NCBI GenBank assembly: GCA_905221605.1
Contig: CAJNDS010002131.1
Location: 62,001-126,000, forward strand
DNA: 64,000 bases
From: Symbiodinium natans
Lineage: Eukaryota; Sar; Dinophyceae; Suessiales; Symbiodiniaceae
Direction: 5' to 3'
Under the pieces are notes generated by a model that saw only the letters and a list, made by a program, of their open reading frames with translations, searched no databases and was not told the DNA's origin. The position numbers and the translations under genes were made by a program. Shown here piece by piece: positions 43,222 to 51,662 of this stretch. The first letter of the stretch is position 1, and each line of letters begins with the position of its first letter.

Positions 43222-43325
43222 TTGGGATGTGCCCCCTTATACAAACAGTCCTTCATAGGGACTATTGATTGTACTACCCCCTACTACGATCCCGATCAAC
43301 TGCTAGTATCAGGGGGAACATCCCA
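43222..43325. repeat. Foldback (MITE-like) element, GGGATGTTCCCCC family copy 3
   Basis: TTGGGATGTGCCCCCTTATA at the left and TCAGGGGGAACATCCCA at the right. The inner arms are more diverged than in copy 1. It directly follows a CCCTAAA array. Confidence 0.78.
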
Positions 43326-43667
43326 GCCGGAACCCTTACGCCTGCTATGGCCAGGGCTCTTTTGCCGGTGCCCAGGGCTCGAAGAAGCTTGGTGTAGGCG
43401 CTGCGCTGCAGTCGAAGGCGTCCGGGTTCACGCGAAATCACGGACATCTGGGATGGATGGGTAACAAGAAATGCCCCAAAAACCCATGAACCTCTACTGC
43501 AAGAACAACTAAAACTCTCAACCCTGCCTAAACCCACATCTGGGTGGCTGCTTTTGTTCTTAAACCCCCAATCCCCAAGCCTTCAGGTCAGAAACCCCTG
43601 AAGCCCCTAGACTCTGCACCTCTGCATCTCTCAACTTCTCAACCTCAATCCATGAAGCCTCACCCGG

Positions 43668-43764
43668 AGGGTCCATGTACCTACATACCATATACTTGGG
43701 CCTTAAAGGGCTTACCACATAGTAGCTTTAGGGCCCAAGTGTTTACCATGTCACATGGACCCTT
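43668..43764. repeat. Foldback (MITE-like) element, GGGTCCATGTAC family copy 3
   Basis: AGGGTCCATGTACC at the left, CACATGGACCCTT at the right. Inner arms ATACTTGGGCCTTAAAG and CTTTAGGGCCCAAGTGT pair. Confidence 0.82.
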
Positions 43765-43879
43765 AGGGTCACTCTCAAAAGCGCAAGCAAGCTGCTAGCT
43801 CGGCGAGTTGGCGGCCCCGACGCTGCGCAGGTTGGTCCAGGATGTCGTGTAGCTGGTCGAGGGTGGGGAGACCCAGTGG

Positions 43880-44289
43880 GGTGGCTGTTTGGGGGGGGGG
43901 GGAGGGGAAAAAATTGTAGAAATAGGGGGCCTAGGGTCTGGGCTGTTGTGTGTTGTCGTGTCTGCTTCATTTGTTGTTTTTCATCACTGTCTCCCACTTG
44001 TTCGTAACCCTTGTCGCCTTCTTCGTTTCTTATTTTCCTCCTCTGGGGTCTGTTTCATTCGTTGGGTCTCTGCTTCGTTTTCTTAAAAGCGTGTCTCATT
44101 CGTTTTCTCGCTTCTCTTCGTTAATCTTGGCCCCTCCTTCGTTTTTCTCTCACTCCCCAGGATCCCATACTCTCATTTAAGTATTTGTCGCTACTCATTC
44201 GTTTTCACTTTTCCCCTCTCTTACCTCTCCAACACTTTTTGACTTGTCCCCTAGCTTCGTTTTGTCTTGGTTTGTCTCTAAGCTTAGCT
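43880..44289. other. Junction zone between host mosaic and the AT-rich element; TTCGTT-rich
   Basis: After a poly-G run the sequence becomes T/C-rich and carries eight TTCGTT hexamers between 44,022 and 44,261 at irregular 15-60 bp spacing, often as CATTCGTTTT or CTTCGTTTT. No gene is supported. It may be the terminal inverted repeat region of the integrated element or host flank. The other end of the element is outside the window, so the exact boundary and any target duplication cannot be set. Confidence 0.5.
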
Positions 44290-44429
44290 GGGCTTTAGTT
44301 AGGCGGTTCGTAGAAAAGCCTAACATAAAGCCAAGATTGTAGAGCATCGGGTTAGCCATTGGGTTATATTTTGTTACTTTCTGGGGCTTAGTGGTTAGTT
44401 CAACGATAATATTATATTTGTGAATAATA

Positions 44430-44993
44430 TTATGGTTGCTTATTGAGTTTATTTGTTATGTTTCCCATCATCGCACTATGAATAGCCACATCATGTATTT
44501 TGATATATCTATATTTACTTGATTTAAGCAATAAAGGAAATAAATGATGCAGATAAATAAAAACCAAATAATCATCAAGTATTACACAGTCAGGGTTGTT
44601 TTTAAACCTACTGTCATAAATATGTTGAAGAGCTACATGAAATTCTAGCGTGTATGCATCTTTTATTGATTTCCTTAGTTTTCTACCACATATTTGTCGC
44701 AGTGCTTCTTCATAAGAAGGGAAACCACTTAGGATCGTAAAATACTTTAGGACTTCATCATTCATATCATCTACTTCTTCATCAATAATATGTTTGATCT
44801 TAACACATTCAACGCACATCAGGAAGGATTTAATATTCTCATTGACTACCGACGGCAACTGATTAAAGTTGGCTTCTTTATATAAACACTTGCATGTTTT
44901 ACATTTGTTCATTTGATTACACAATTGTTTATTAATCCTAGTCAAAAATGTAAGCTTTTCCATCTGTTCAAAACTAGGTTCTTCTTCGTTCAT
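44430..44993 (-). CDS. Hypothetical PLV protein with a possible zinc ribbon
   Basis: 187 residues, first gene at the left side of the element, transcribed away from the polymerase. It has CKTCKCLYKEAN near residues 32-43 and MCVECVK near 59-65, two Cys pairs about 27 residues apart that could bind one zinc ion. A helical C-terminal half follows. Its upstream 45,020-45,060 segment is a near-perfect inverted copy of the polymerase upstream segment, so both genes are probably expressed together, likely early. I do not recognise a family. A role in replication or early regulation is only an inference from the shared promoter. Confidence 0.8.
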   Translation of the reverse strand: MNEEEPSFEQMEKLTFLTRINKQLCNQMNKCKTCKCLYKEANFNQLPSVVNENIKSFLMCVECVKIKHIIDEEVDDMNDEVLKYFTILSGFPSYEEALRQICGRKLRKSIKDAYTLEFHVALQHIYDSRFKNNPDCVILDDYLVFIYLHHLFPLLLKSSKYRYIKIHDVAIHSAMMGNITNKLNKQP

Positions 44994-45019
44994 CCCCTCT
45001 TATTATACTAGAGCGTTTG

Positions 45020-45060
45020 TCTTTAAGTAGGTTTTATATAGGGTTTCTCGTTGGCGCTTT
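45020..45060 (-). promoter_or_regulatory. Promoter arm of the 44,993 gene; 41-bp inverted copy of the polB promoter arm
   Basis: Matches the reverse complement of 45,443-45,483 with one mismatch over 41 bp. Read toward the gene it holds TATATAAAACC, then CTACTTAAAGA, with the ATG 28 nt after the G of TTAAAG. It looks like a TATA box plus start-site element. Confidence 0.75.
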
Positions 45061-45310
45061 GGGTGGTATTGGCAATCCCCTTTGGGTGGGATTGGCAATC
45101 CCCTTTGGGTGGGATTGGCAACCCGCTTTGGGTGGGATTGGCAATCCCCTTTGGGTGGGATTGGCAACCCCCCACGGGTGGGATTGGCAACCCCCCACGG
45201 GTGGGATTGGTGATCCCCGAAAACCTGCTTTTTGGGATTGGCAATCCCCGAAGCCCTGTTTTTGGGATTGGTAATCCCCGAAGCCCTGTTTTTGGGATTG
45301 GTAATTCTTT
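45061..45310. repeat. Minisatellite of GGGATTGGCAATCCCC units between divergent promoters
   Basis: Ten copies of a G/C-rich core GGGATTGGCAATCCCC or close variants. The first six are spaced as 23-bp units, the last ones about 29-30 bp. The core is an almost perfect palindrome (7-bp arms around one base). A short CCCTAAACCCTAACCC telomere-like piece follows at about 45,310-45,328. Composition is unlike the surrounding AT-rich element. The Gly/Trp/Pro repeat frames through it are not genes. Confidence 0.92.
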
Positions 45311-45442
45311 AACCCTAAACCCTAACCCAAATTCTACAAGGAATACCTCGCTGGTTTTGAGCTATGGCACTTGAGATGAGATATTGGGTGGGAAACTTTG
45401 GGGGATCTTGGCACACACTTGCAACGCCAAGCCAACAAAACG

Positions 45443-45483
45443 AAAGCGCCAACGTGAAACCCTATATAAAACCTACTTAAAGA
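45443..45483 (+). promoter_or_regulatory. Promoter arm of the DNA polymerase gene
   Basis: TATATAAA at 45,463-45,470, CTACTTAAAGA ending at 45,483, then ATG at 45,503. Inverted partner of 45,020-45,060. Identical placement relative to two divergent genes supports a promoter role. Confidence 0.75.
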
Positions 45484-45502
45484 AAAAACGACTTATATTT
45501 AT

Positions 45503-48500
45503 ATGGAGCAAGGGGAATTACGAAATATATTGGATTATGTATTAAGCAGTGGCACGGGCAACATTAAAACGCAAGGGAATAAAACATACAAGAAGGTTAT
45601 AATAAATGACAGAGAATATTATTATAATAGGGAAAAGCCCATAACCACCAAACTAAAAACCAAACTAGAGCAAATAGCCAAAACACAGGAGTTTAAAAGA
45701 TACAACATATTAAAACGTGCAACCAAAGGCATAGCAGTGAGAAAGGCTTTAAAAAGATATGCAATAACACAGAAAGCCAACATAACAGAGGAACGAAGCG
45801 CATTTAAACGATATGCCAACTCATACTCAATTACCAATATTAACCTACAAGGCTACAAGGGCTTGTCATATTTAAAATACCAAGAACCGAGACTGAAAGA
45901 GTTTTTAACGCGAAACAACAATATGAAAATAAGAGTAGATGTAGATATTTCTTTTAGACACCCAGAACACGAAGAACCACAAATACACAGAATACCTAGT
46001 AGGATTTATACGATCAACAACCACGAAGAACTAAAAACAACAATAGACAATATGGCATCCGACATAGAAATAAAGATTGAGAACTCACAACTGAAAAAGT
46101 CGGGTTACCAAATAAAGAAGATTGAGAAGATCACCATACATTATGACAGATACAACCCAACAAGGGCAGGTAAATATATTGAACTGCCCAAGTGGATAGC
46201 AGATAAAAAGGCTTGTATTAATATTAAGAATGACGACGAGCTATGTTTCAAATATTGTGTTCAAGCAAAGTTTTATGAAATAATGAAGAAGGACCACCCC
46301 GATAGAATGTATCATTATAGAAGCTTAAAGGACGGGATAATCAATTGGGATGATGTTGAATTTCCAGCTACGCTTTCAGACATAGAACACTTTGAAGAAA
46401 TCAATAAAAATACCATATCAGTGAATGTTTATGCCATTGATCCAAACGGAACAAACACCATTGTAGTTGATAGGGTAACGAGTATTCAGAAACCATCGTG
46501 TCACATTAACTTGTTACTTTTAGAACGAGATAATTATAATCACTATGTCTTAATAAAAGACTACAACAAGCTAATGGGAGCACAAACCAACAAATACAAA
46601 GGAAAGGTGTTTCATTGTATGTATTGTCAGCACGGTTTCACTAATGAGAAGTTATTGAACAATCACCTAATAAAAGGATGCATGGCGAACGAAGTTCAAC
46701 AAACGAAGATGCCGAAGGAAGACGAAAAGATGTTCTTCAAAAATCACTACAAAAAATTAAAATGTCCTTATGTCATATATGGCGACTTTGAGTGTCTGAC
46801 AACACCAACAACTGAAGGCATCAAAGGATCGTATCAACATCATCAACCGTGCGGTTTTATGTTAAATGTTGTTAATAGCATAACCAACGAAGCAACACCT
46901 TATTTATACAGGGGCGAAGATTGCATGGAAAGGTTCTGTGTAGCAATAAACAAGATCAAGAACGAAATTATGGAAAAGATGAAAGAAAATAAACCAATAC
47001 AATGGTCGGCTAAACAGAAAGAAGAGCACAAGAAGGCCAAGCATTGTTTCTTATGCAATGGCAAGTTTGACAACAACGACCCGGCTAAAACGAAGGTGGC
47101 CGACCACTGTCACTTCACAGGTGCATATAGAGGAGCGGCACACAACAAATGTAACTTGGATTATTGTTTTAAATATTTCAAGATCCCGGTATTCTTTCAC
47201 AACCTTAAGAACTACGACGCCCACTTAATAATATCAAATATGGAGAAGCTAAACGCAGACAAAGATAAAATAAATGTTATAGCACAGAACAGCGAAAAAT
47301 TCATTACTTTCTCAATTAATCAACTTGAGTTTAAGGACAGCTTCAGCTTCTTGTCGTCTTCTTTAGACAAGCTTGTAAAACTAACGAAGTATGAAAACGA
47401 CGAGAAGAGGGAGAACTGGCAGAATAATTTTTATAACAGTAAGAAAAGCGTATATTTAACCAACGATGAAGACTTGGATCTTTTAACAGACAAGGGCGTT
47501 TATCCTTACGACTACTTTACCGACTTCAATAAATTTAATGATACACAGCTACCAAGTAAAGAAGCCTTTTACAGTAAGCTAACAGAGGAAGGGATCAAAG
47601 ACACCGAATACGAAAGGGCACTTAAGATATGGGACCACTTTAAAATAAAAAACCTAGGACAGTATCACGATTTATATCTTCAAACAGATGTGTTATTATT
47701 AACCGATGTCTTTGAGAAGTTCAGAAAGAAATGTTTAGAAGATTATCAGCTTGACCCGGCCCATTATATCACCTTGCCTAATTTTAGTTGGGACGCTATG
47801 CTATTAAGAACCGGAGTACAACTAGATCTGATCCACGACGAGGAGATTTATAAGATGATTGAGAGAGGCTTAAGAGGAGGAATGTGCCAATGCTCAATGA
47901 GAAAGAGTGAAGCAAATAATCCCTATATGGGAGAAGAATACGATGAAACTAAGGAAACTTCATACATCAGTTATCTGGATGCCAATAACTTGTATGGTTT
48001 AGCTATGTGTATGAAGTTACCTTATAAAGACATAAAATTTATAAAACATTCCGATATAACATCTGATGATATACTAAATTATATCAACGGTGATGAAGGT
48101 TATATTTTAGACGTTGATCTTGAGTATCCTAAAGAGGTGCATGACAAGCATATTGACTACCCACTGGCACCCGAGATTATGAATGTCACAGCCGATATGT
48201 TAAGTGAGAAGCAGAAGGAAATTTATAAAGCTTATCATCAAGACAAGGAACCTAAGGACGAACAAACAAATAAACTGATCTTAAACGTAAATGATAAGTC
48301 TAATTATGTTCTTCACATACAAGCTCTGAAATTTTATCTGAGACACGGGTTAAAAATAAAGAAAATAAATCGTTTGATATCCTTCAAACAAAAAGAATGG
48401 TTAAAACCTTGGATTGACTTCAACACAGAGAAGAGAAAAAAGGCCACATCGGACTTTGAGAAGGATATGTATAAGCTAATGAACAATAGTTGCTTCGGCA

Positions 48501-49252
48501 AGACTATGGAAAATGTAAGGGAACATATAGACTTTGAACTGGTAGATACTCCCGAAAGATATCAAAAATGCGTCAATAAGCCGACATTCAAGCACAGGCA
48601 CATAATTAATGAAAATCTTGTTGGAGTAGAGAAGTTAAAAGCAACAGTCAAGCTAAACAAACCTATATATGTTGGAATGAGCATCTTAGATCTTAGTAAG
48701 TTACATATGTATGAATTTTACTATGATGTTCTAAAAGAGAAGTATGATGAAAATGTTAGGTTAGTATACACCGACACTGACAGCTTAGTTATTCATACTA
48801 AAACAAAGGACATATACGACGACTTCAAAGAAATGAGTGATCAAATGGATTTTAGCGACTATCCTAAAAATCATAAATGCTATGACATAACAAACAAGAA
48901 AGTGTTAGGAAAATATAAAGATGAGTGTCACGCTAAAATAATAACCAAATTTATTGCTTTAAAGCCGAAAAGTTATGCGTTCAAGGTTTATAATGAAGAC
49001 AAGGAGGAGAAGAAAAACAAAGGAGTTCCAAAACTAAAAGTAAAGAAAGAATTAACTTATCAACAATATGAAGAAACATTAAAAGAAAATAAAATTGAAA
49101 CAGTTAATTTTAACAGCATTAGAAGTAAAAACCACAACATCTACACAATAAACCAAGTAAAACAAGCTTTGTCTTCCTATTGTAACAAGAGGTATTACAT
49201 AGATAATATTAACAGTCTTCCGTATGGACATTACGCTATTTCTAAGAAATAG
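45503..49252 (+). CDS. polB: Protein-primed-type family B DNA polymerase
   Basis: 1249 residues, from the first ATG after the promoter arm. Order of elements: N-terminal region with no recognised domain; C2H2-like finger CMYCQHGFTNEKLLNNHL near 371; exonuclease motif I YGDFECL (D428); an endonuclease VII-like zinc insert near 514-553 (HCFLCNG, ADHCHFTGAYRGAAHNKCN); Exo II FFHNLKNYDAHL near 566-577; Exo III YLQTDVLLLTD near 724-734; polymerase motif A SYLDANNLYG near 824; motif B KLMNNSCFG near 991; motif C YTDTDS near 1089-1094. All catalytic positions are present, so the enzyme looks intact. This domain mix is typical of Polinton/PLV polymerases, which replicate linear genomes with a terminal protein as primer. 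Confidence 0.97.
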   Translation: MEQGELRNILDYVLSSGTGNIKTQGNKTYKKVIINDREYYYNREKPITTKLKTKLEQIAKTQEFKRYNILKRATKGIAVRKALKRYAITQKANITEERSAFKRYANSYSITNINLQGYKGLSYLKYQEPRLKEFLTRNNNMKIRVDVDISFRHPEHEEPQIHRIPSRIYTINNHEELKTTIDNMASDIEIKIENSQLKKSGYQIKKIEKITIHYDRYNPTRAGKYIELPKWIADKKACINIKNDDELCFKYCVQAKFYEIMKKDHPDRMYHYRSLKDGIINWDDVEFPATLSDIEHFEEINKNTISVNVYAIDPNGTNTIVVDRVTSIQKPSCHINLLLLERDNYNHYVLIKDYNKLMGAQTNKYKGKVFHCMYCQHGFTNEKLLNNHLIKGCMANEVQQTKMPKEDEKMFFKNHYKKLKCPYVIYGDFECLTTPTTEGIKGSYQHHQPCGFMLNVVNSITNEATPYLYRGEDCMERFCVAINKIKNEIMEKMKENKPIQWSAKQKEEHKKAKHCFLCNGKFDNNDPAKTKVADHCHFTGAYRGAAHNKCNLDYCFKYFKIPVFFHNLKNYDAHLIISNMEKLNADKDKINVIAQNSEKFITFSINQLEFKDSFSFLSSSLDKLVKLTKYENDEKRENWQNNFYNSKKSVYLTNDEDLDLLTDKGVYPYDYFTDFNKFNDTQLPSKEAFYSKLTEEGIKDTEYERALKIWDHFKIKNLGQYHDLYLQTDVLLLTDVFEKFRKKCLEDYQLDPAHYITLPNFSWDAMLLRTGVQLDLIHDEEIYKMIERGLRGGMCQCSMRKSEANNPYMGEEYDETKETSYISYLDANNLYGLAMCMKLPYKDIKFIKHSDITSDDILNYINGDEGYILDVDLEYPKEVHDKHIDYPLAPEIMNVTADMLSEKQKEIYKAYHQDKEPKDEQTNKLILNVNDKSNYVLHIQALKFYLRHGLKIKKINRLISFKQKEWLKPWIDFNTEKRKKATSDFEKDMYKLMNNSCFGKTMENVREHIDFELVDTPERYQKCVNKPTFKHRHIINENLVGVEKLKATVKLNKPIYVGMSILDLSKLHMYEFYYDVLKEKYDENVRLVYTDTDSLVIHTKTKDIYDDFKEMSDQMDFSDYPKNHKCYDITNKKVLGKYKDECHAKIITKFIALKPKSYAFKVYNEDKEEKKNKGVPKLKVKKELTYQQYEETLKENKIETVNFNSIRSKNHNIYTINQVKQALSSYCNKRYYIDNINSLPYGHYAISKK

Positions 49253-49320
49253 CCTAATGAGCTTCACGACATTACCTGATAAGTGATTTAAAGAAAAGAT
49301 AGTATAGGATATTTAGAGAT

Positions 49321-49866
49321 ATGAACAAATATCATAACGCTAAAATTTACAAAGTAACCGACAACGACTATAACAAATGTTATATAGGGAGCACTTGCGA
49401 AGACTTAAGTCAAAGAATGGCAAGACATAGATACAATTACCATAATGCTAAGAAGTGGAATACGCTAACAAGTGCCAACCGGTTATTTGATGAGTATGGC
49501 AAGGAAAACTGTAAGATTGAACTGATTGAAAATTTCCCATGTGAAAATAGAGAAGAATTGCTACGCAGAGAGGGCTTTCATATTAAAAACAATAATTGTA
49601 TAAATAGATGTGTAGCAGGAAGAACAATAGCTGAATGGAAGGAAGACAACCAAGAACATTATAAACAAATGAGAAAGGCATACAGTGAAGACAACAAAGA
49701 TTACATATGTCAAAAAAGTAAAGATCATTATACTAAAAACAGAGATAGAATTCTTGAAAAATGCAAAGAAAAACTTACTTGTTGTTGTGGTTCCTCAGTT
49801 AGAAAGTATGATATGAGAAAACATGAAAGAAGTAAGAAACACCAAGACTTCATAAATACAGTATAG
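49321..49866 (+). CDS. GIY-YIG nuclease with C-terminal zinc finger (copy 1)
   Basis: 181 residues. The N-terminus has the GIY-YIG pattern as AKIYKV (residues 7-12) and CYIGST (20-25), followed by RMARHRYNYHN with the expected Arg, and a Glu-containing helix near 60-75. A basic middle region leads to a C-terminal finger CCCGSSVRKYDMRKHERSKKH. The ATG is preceded by TTTAAAGA 28 nt upstream, like the polymerase gene. The stop codon directly abuts the stop of the convergent gene on the other strand. Such free-standing GIY-YIG proteins act as DNA-cutting, often selfish, nucleases. Two relatives are in this element. Confidence 0.88.
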   Translation: MNKYHNAKIYKVTDNDYNKCYIGSTCEDLSQRMARHRYNYHNAKKWNTLTSANRLFDEYGKENCKIELIENFPCENREELLRREGFHIKNNNCINRCVAGRTIAEWKEDNQEHYKQMRKAYSEDNKDYICQKSKDHYTKNRDRILEKCKEKLTCCCGSSVRKYDMRKHERSKKHQDFINTV

Positions 49867-50079
49867 TTATGTCTCATAAACTTTGTCTAAGCATTCAGAA
49901 CAAGTCAAGGTATATTTAACAGAACAATTATTATAATGTTTCTTACTAACTATATACACACGCTTGAAACAATCTATGTCTTTGACTTGTTTACAACGGT
50001 AACACTTCCTGGTAACAACATCAACTGTTTCAGTATATGGATCAAAATCAACTAATATTTTATTTACTCTTACTGGCAT
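49867..50079 (-). CDS. Small Cys-rich protein, probable zinc binder
   Basis: 70 residues, convergent with and directly abutting the GIY-YIG gene. CYRCKQ (26-31) and LTCSECLD (58-65) form two CxxC pairs, typical of a single zinc ribbon. No named family recognised. Confidence 0.7.
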   Translation of the reverse strand: MPVRVNKILVDFDPYTETVDVVTRKCYRCKQVKDIDCFKRVYIVSKKHYNNCSVKYTLTCSECLDKVYET

Positions 50080-50310
50080 TCTTAATATTATATGTTAGAA
50101 TATTGTTATAAATACAACTATTTATAATAAGATTTTTTCCTTAAGATTTAATGAAACTAATTACGAATTATTATCATTTCCACACTCTTATGGTGTGCTT
50201 ATGAAGCTGTTCATCACACACGGAGCAATGGGCATAGCACTGTTTCTGTTTCTGGTTCGTGGGGGGTCTGTCCTTGCCTGGGCGGCGTCTGTCAATATAA
50301 ACTAGATTTT
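50080..50310. other. Intergenic region, locally GC-richer
   Basis: About 230 bp without a supported gene. The part at about 50,200-50,285 is clearly richer in G and C than its AT-rich surroundings. No clear structure identified. Confidence 0.5.
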
Positions 50311-50676
50311 TTAATCCATCATATTTAAATTATGCTTCAAAATAGTTACATCTTTGTCTATCCTTTCAACATCCTCCTCCATTTTTTCTAACCTCTCTTC
50401 TGGCGTAGGCTTTCTTGATCCAAATCCGGTTGTCACTGTGTCAACGCCTTCATTGTCTTGCGAGTTTGTTTTAAAGATGTCGTTTTCATCGGGGGTTATT
50501 CCTCTCCCCATCTTCCAACTGCTCCTGTCTTCAATTATTGTTTTACCTTCGTTGTTTATTTTAGTTTCTTTGTGAAAAGTCTTTCTTCTACACTTACAAG
50601 GCAAACAATTCAAACCATCTGTGTTTAAGTGGAAGCCACCTTCGTTAGGTTCTTTATGATTTTCGCTCATTAACAT
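50311..50676 (-). CDS. Hypothetical protein with C-terminal coiled coil
   Basis: 121 residues from ATG 50,676. A second ATG two codons later (MSENHKEPNEGG) is equally possible. CLPCKCRRK near residues 24-32 could bind metal. The last 30 residues (ERLEKMEEDVERIDKDVTIL) form a clear heptad-like coiled coil. The start overlaps the stop of the 48-residue gene upstream, which suggests a bicistronic pair. Confidence 0.7.
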   Translation of the reverse strand: MLMSENHKEPNEGGFHLNTDGLNCLPCKCRRKTFHKETKINNEGKTIIEDRSSWKMGRGITPDENDIFKTNSQDNEGVDTVTTGFGSRKPTPEERLEKMEEDVERIDKDVTILKHNLNMMD

Positions 50677-50816
50677 TTCTTAGATTTTTTTACATACTCA
50701 AGAACTGCCTTAAGCAATTCTAAAGAAGCGGTGCAACACCTTTTAAGCTTGGTATCTTGTATTACAATCTTCTCAATTTCTTCAATATCATCTATCGTTT
50801 CTAAATACTTATCCAT
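50670..50816 (-). CDS. Very small hypothetical protein (48 residues)
   Basis: An open frame from ATG 50,816 to TAA at 50,670-50,672, beginning MDKYLETIDDIEEIEK, acidic at the N-terminus and basic and Cys-containing at the end (VKKSKKC). It overlaps the start of the next minus-strand gene by a few bases and lies back to back with the ATPase gene. Charge pattern and overlap favour a real gene, but it is short. Confidence 0.5.
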   Translation of the reverse strand: MDKYLETIDDIEEIEKIVIQDTKLKRCCTASLELLKAVLEYVKKSKKC

Positions 50817-50852
50817 TATATTAAATCATATATAATTTTCTCTGCTTAAATA

Positions 50853-51626
50853 ATGAGTGAAAATATACCTTCAATTGAGCCTATAGAACCAAAAACCTAT
50901 GAATACAAACAATCTAAGTTTGATGTTGCGGATAAATTGCCTTTTAGATCAATCATTTGCGCAAGTAGTCAAGGTGGCAAAGGAATCTTACTGCAGAACC
51001 TGATCTTGAAAATTTACAAGAACTGTTTTGAACGCATCTATATTTTCTCACCGACTGCTTCAGTTGATGATAATTGGATACCAGTAAAGCGCTACATAAC
51101 CGACCATCTCAAAGTTGATAATGATAAAGAAAAATATCTGTTTGATGATTATGATCCAACAGCGTTACAGAAAATCATTGACACCCAACACAAAGTAGTT
51201 GAGTATCAGAAGAAAAACAAGATCAAGAATTTATTTTCGGTGCTTATTTGTATTGACGATTTTGCAGAAGACCAACGATTTATGAAATATTCTAAGATAT
51301 TGCACGGCTTATATACAAAATCCCGTCACAATGCGATATCAGTTCTAACATCAGTTCAAAAATACAATGCCGTGGCTCCTATAATTCGTTTAAACTCTAG
51401 TTCATTATATATTTTCAAGTTAAGAAACATGCGCGAAGTAGATGCTTTTATTGAGGAAAATTCCGCGCTCGTGGACAAGCAACGTTTGTATGATATGTAT
51501 CAACAAGCCGTAAATTTTAAGCCTTTTTCATTCTTCTTTATAAAACTACGATCGCAAAACATTAATGAAATGTTTTATATAAACCTAGATCATGTATTTA
51601 AAGTTGATGAAGATGAAAATGTTTAA
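50853..51626 (+). CDS. A32-like (FtsK/HerA superfamily) genome packaging ATPase
   Basis: 257 residues. P-loop region CASSQGGKGILL (36-47) after a short beta strand, then Walker B LICIDDF (D135, D136), then the conserved downstream segment SRHNAISVLTSVQKYNAVAP, matching the sensor/Gln region of A32-type packaging ATPases, and an RLNSS stretch. The expected Ser/Thr after the P-loop Lys is replaced by Gly (GGKG). The ATPase powers DNA entry into the capsid. The stop codon overlaps the TTTAAAGA element of the next gene. Confidence 0.9.
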   Translation: MSENIPSIEPIEPKTYEYKQSKFDVADKLPFRSIICASSQGGKGILLQNLILKIYKNCFERIYIFSPTASVDDNWIPVKRYITDHLKVDNDKEKYLFDDYDPTALQKIIDTQHKVVEYQKKNKIKNLFSVLICIDDFAEDQRFMKYSKILHGLYTKSRHNAISVLTSVQKYNAVAPIIRLNSSSLYIFKLRNMREVDAFIEENSALVDKQRLYDMYQQAVNFKPFSFFFIKLRSQNINEMFYINLDHVFKVDEDENV

Positions 51627-51662
51627 AGAATAAAACATTATAATACTTATCAGGACATAGTG

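Noticed and set aside
43950-44180. 76-codon hydrophobic plus-strand frame next to the element boundary
   Set aside because: Composition follows the T/C-rich TTCGTT zone; no start context or homology-like pattern.
45061-45310. Possible CRISPR array
   Set aside because: Repeats are near-continuous palindromic units without unique spacers, in a eukaryotic virus element.
45017-45374. Gly/Trp/Pro repeat frames
   Set aside because: Translation of the GGGATTGGCAATCCCC minisatellite between two promoters.
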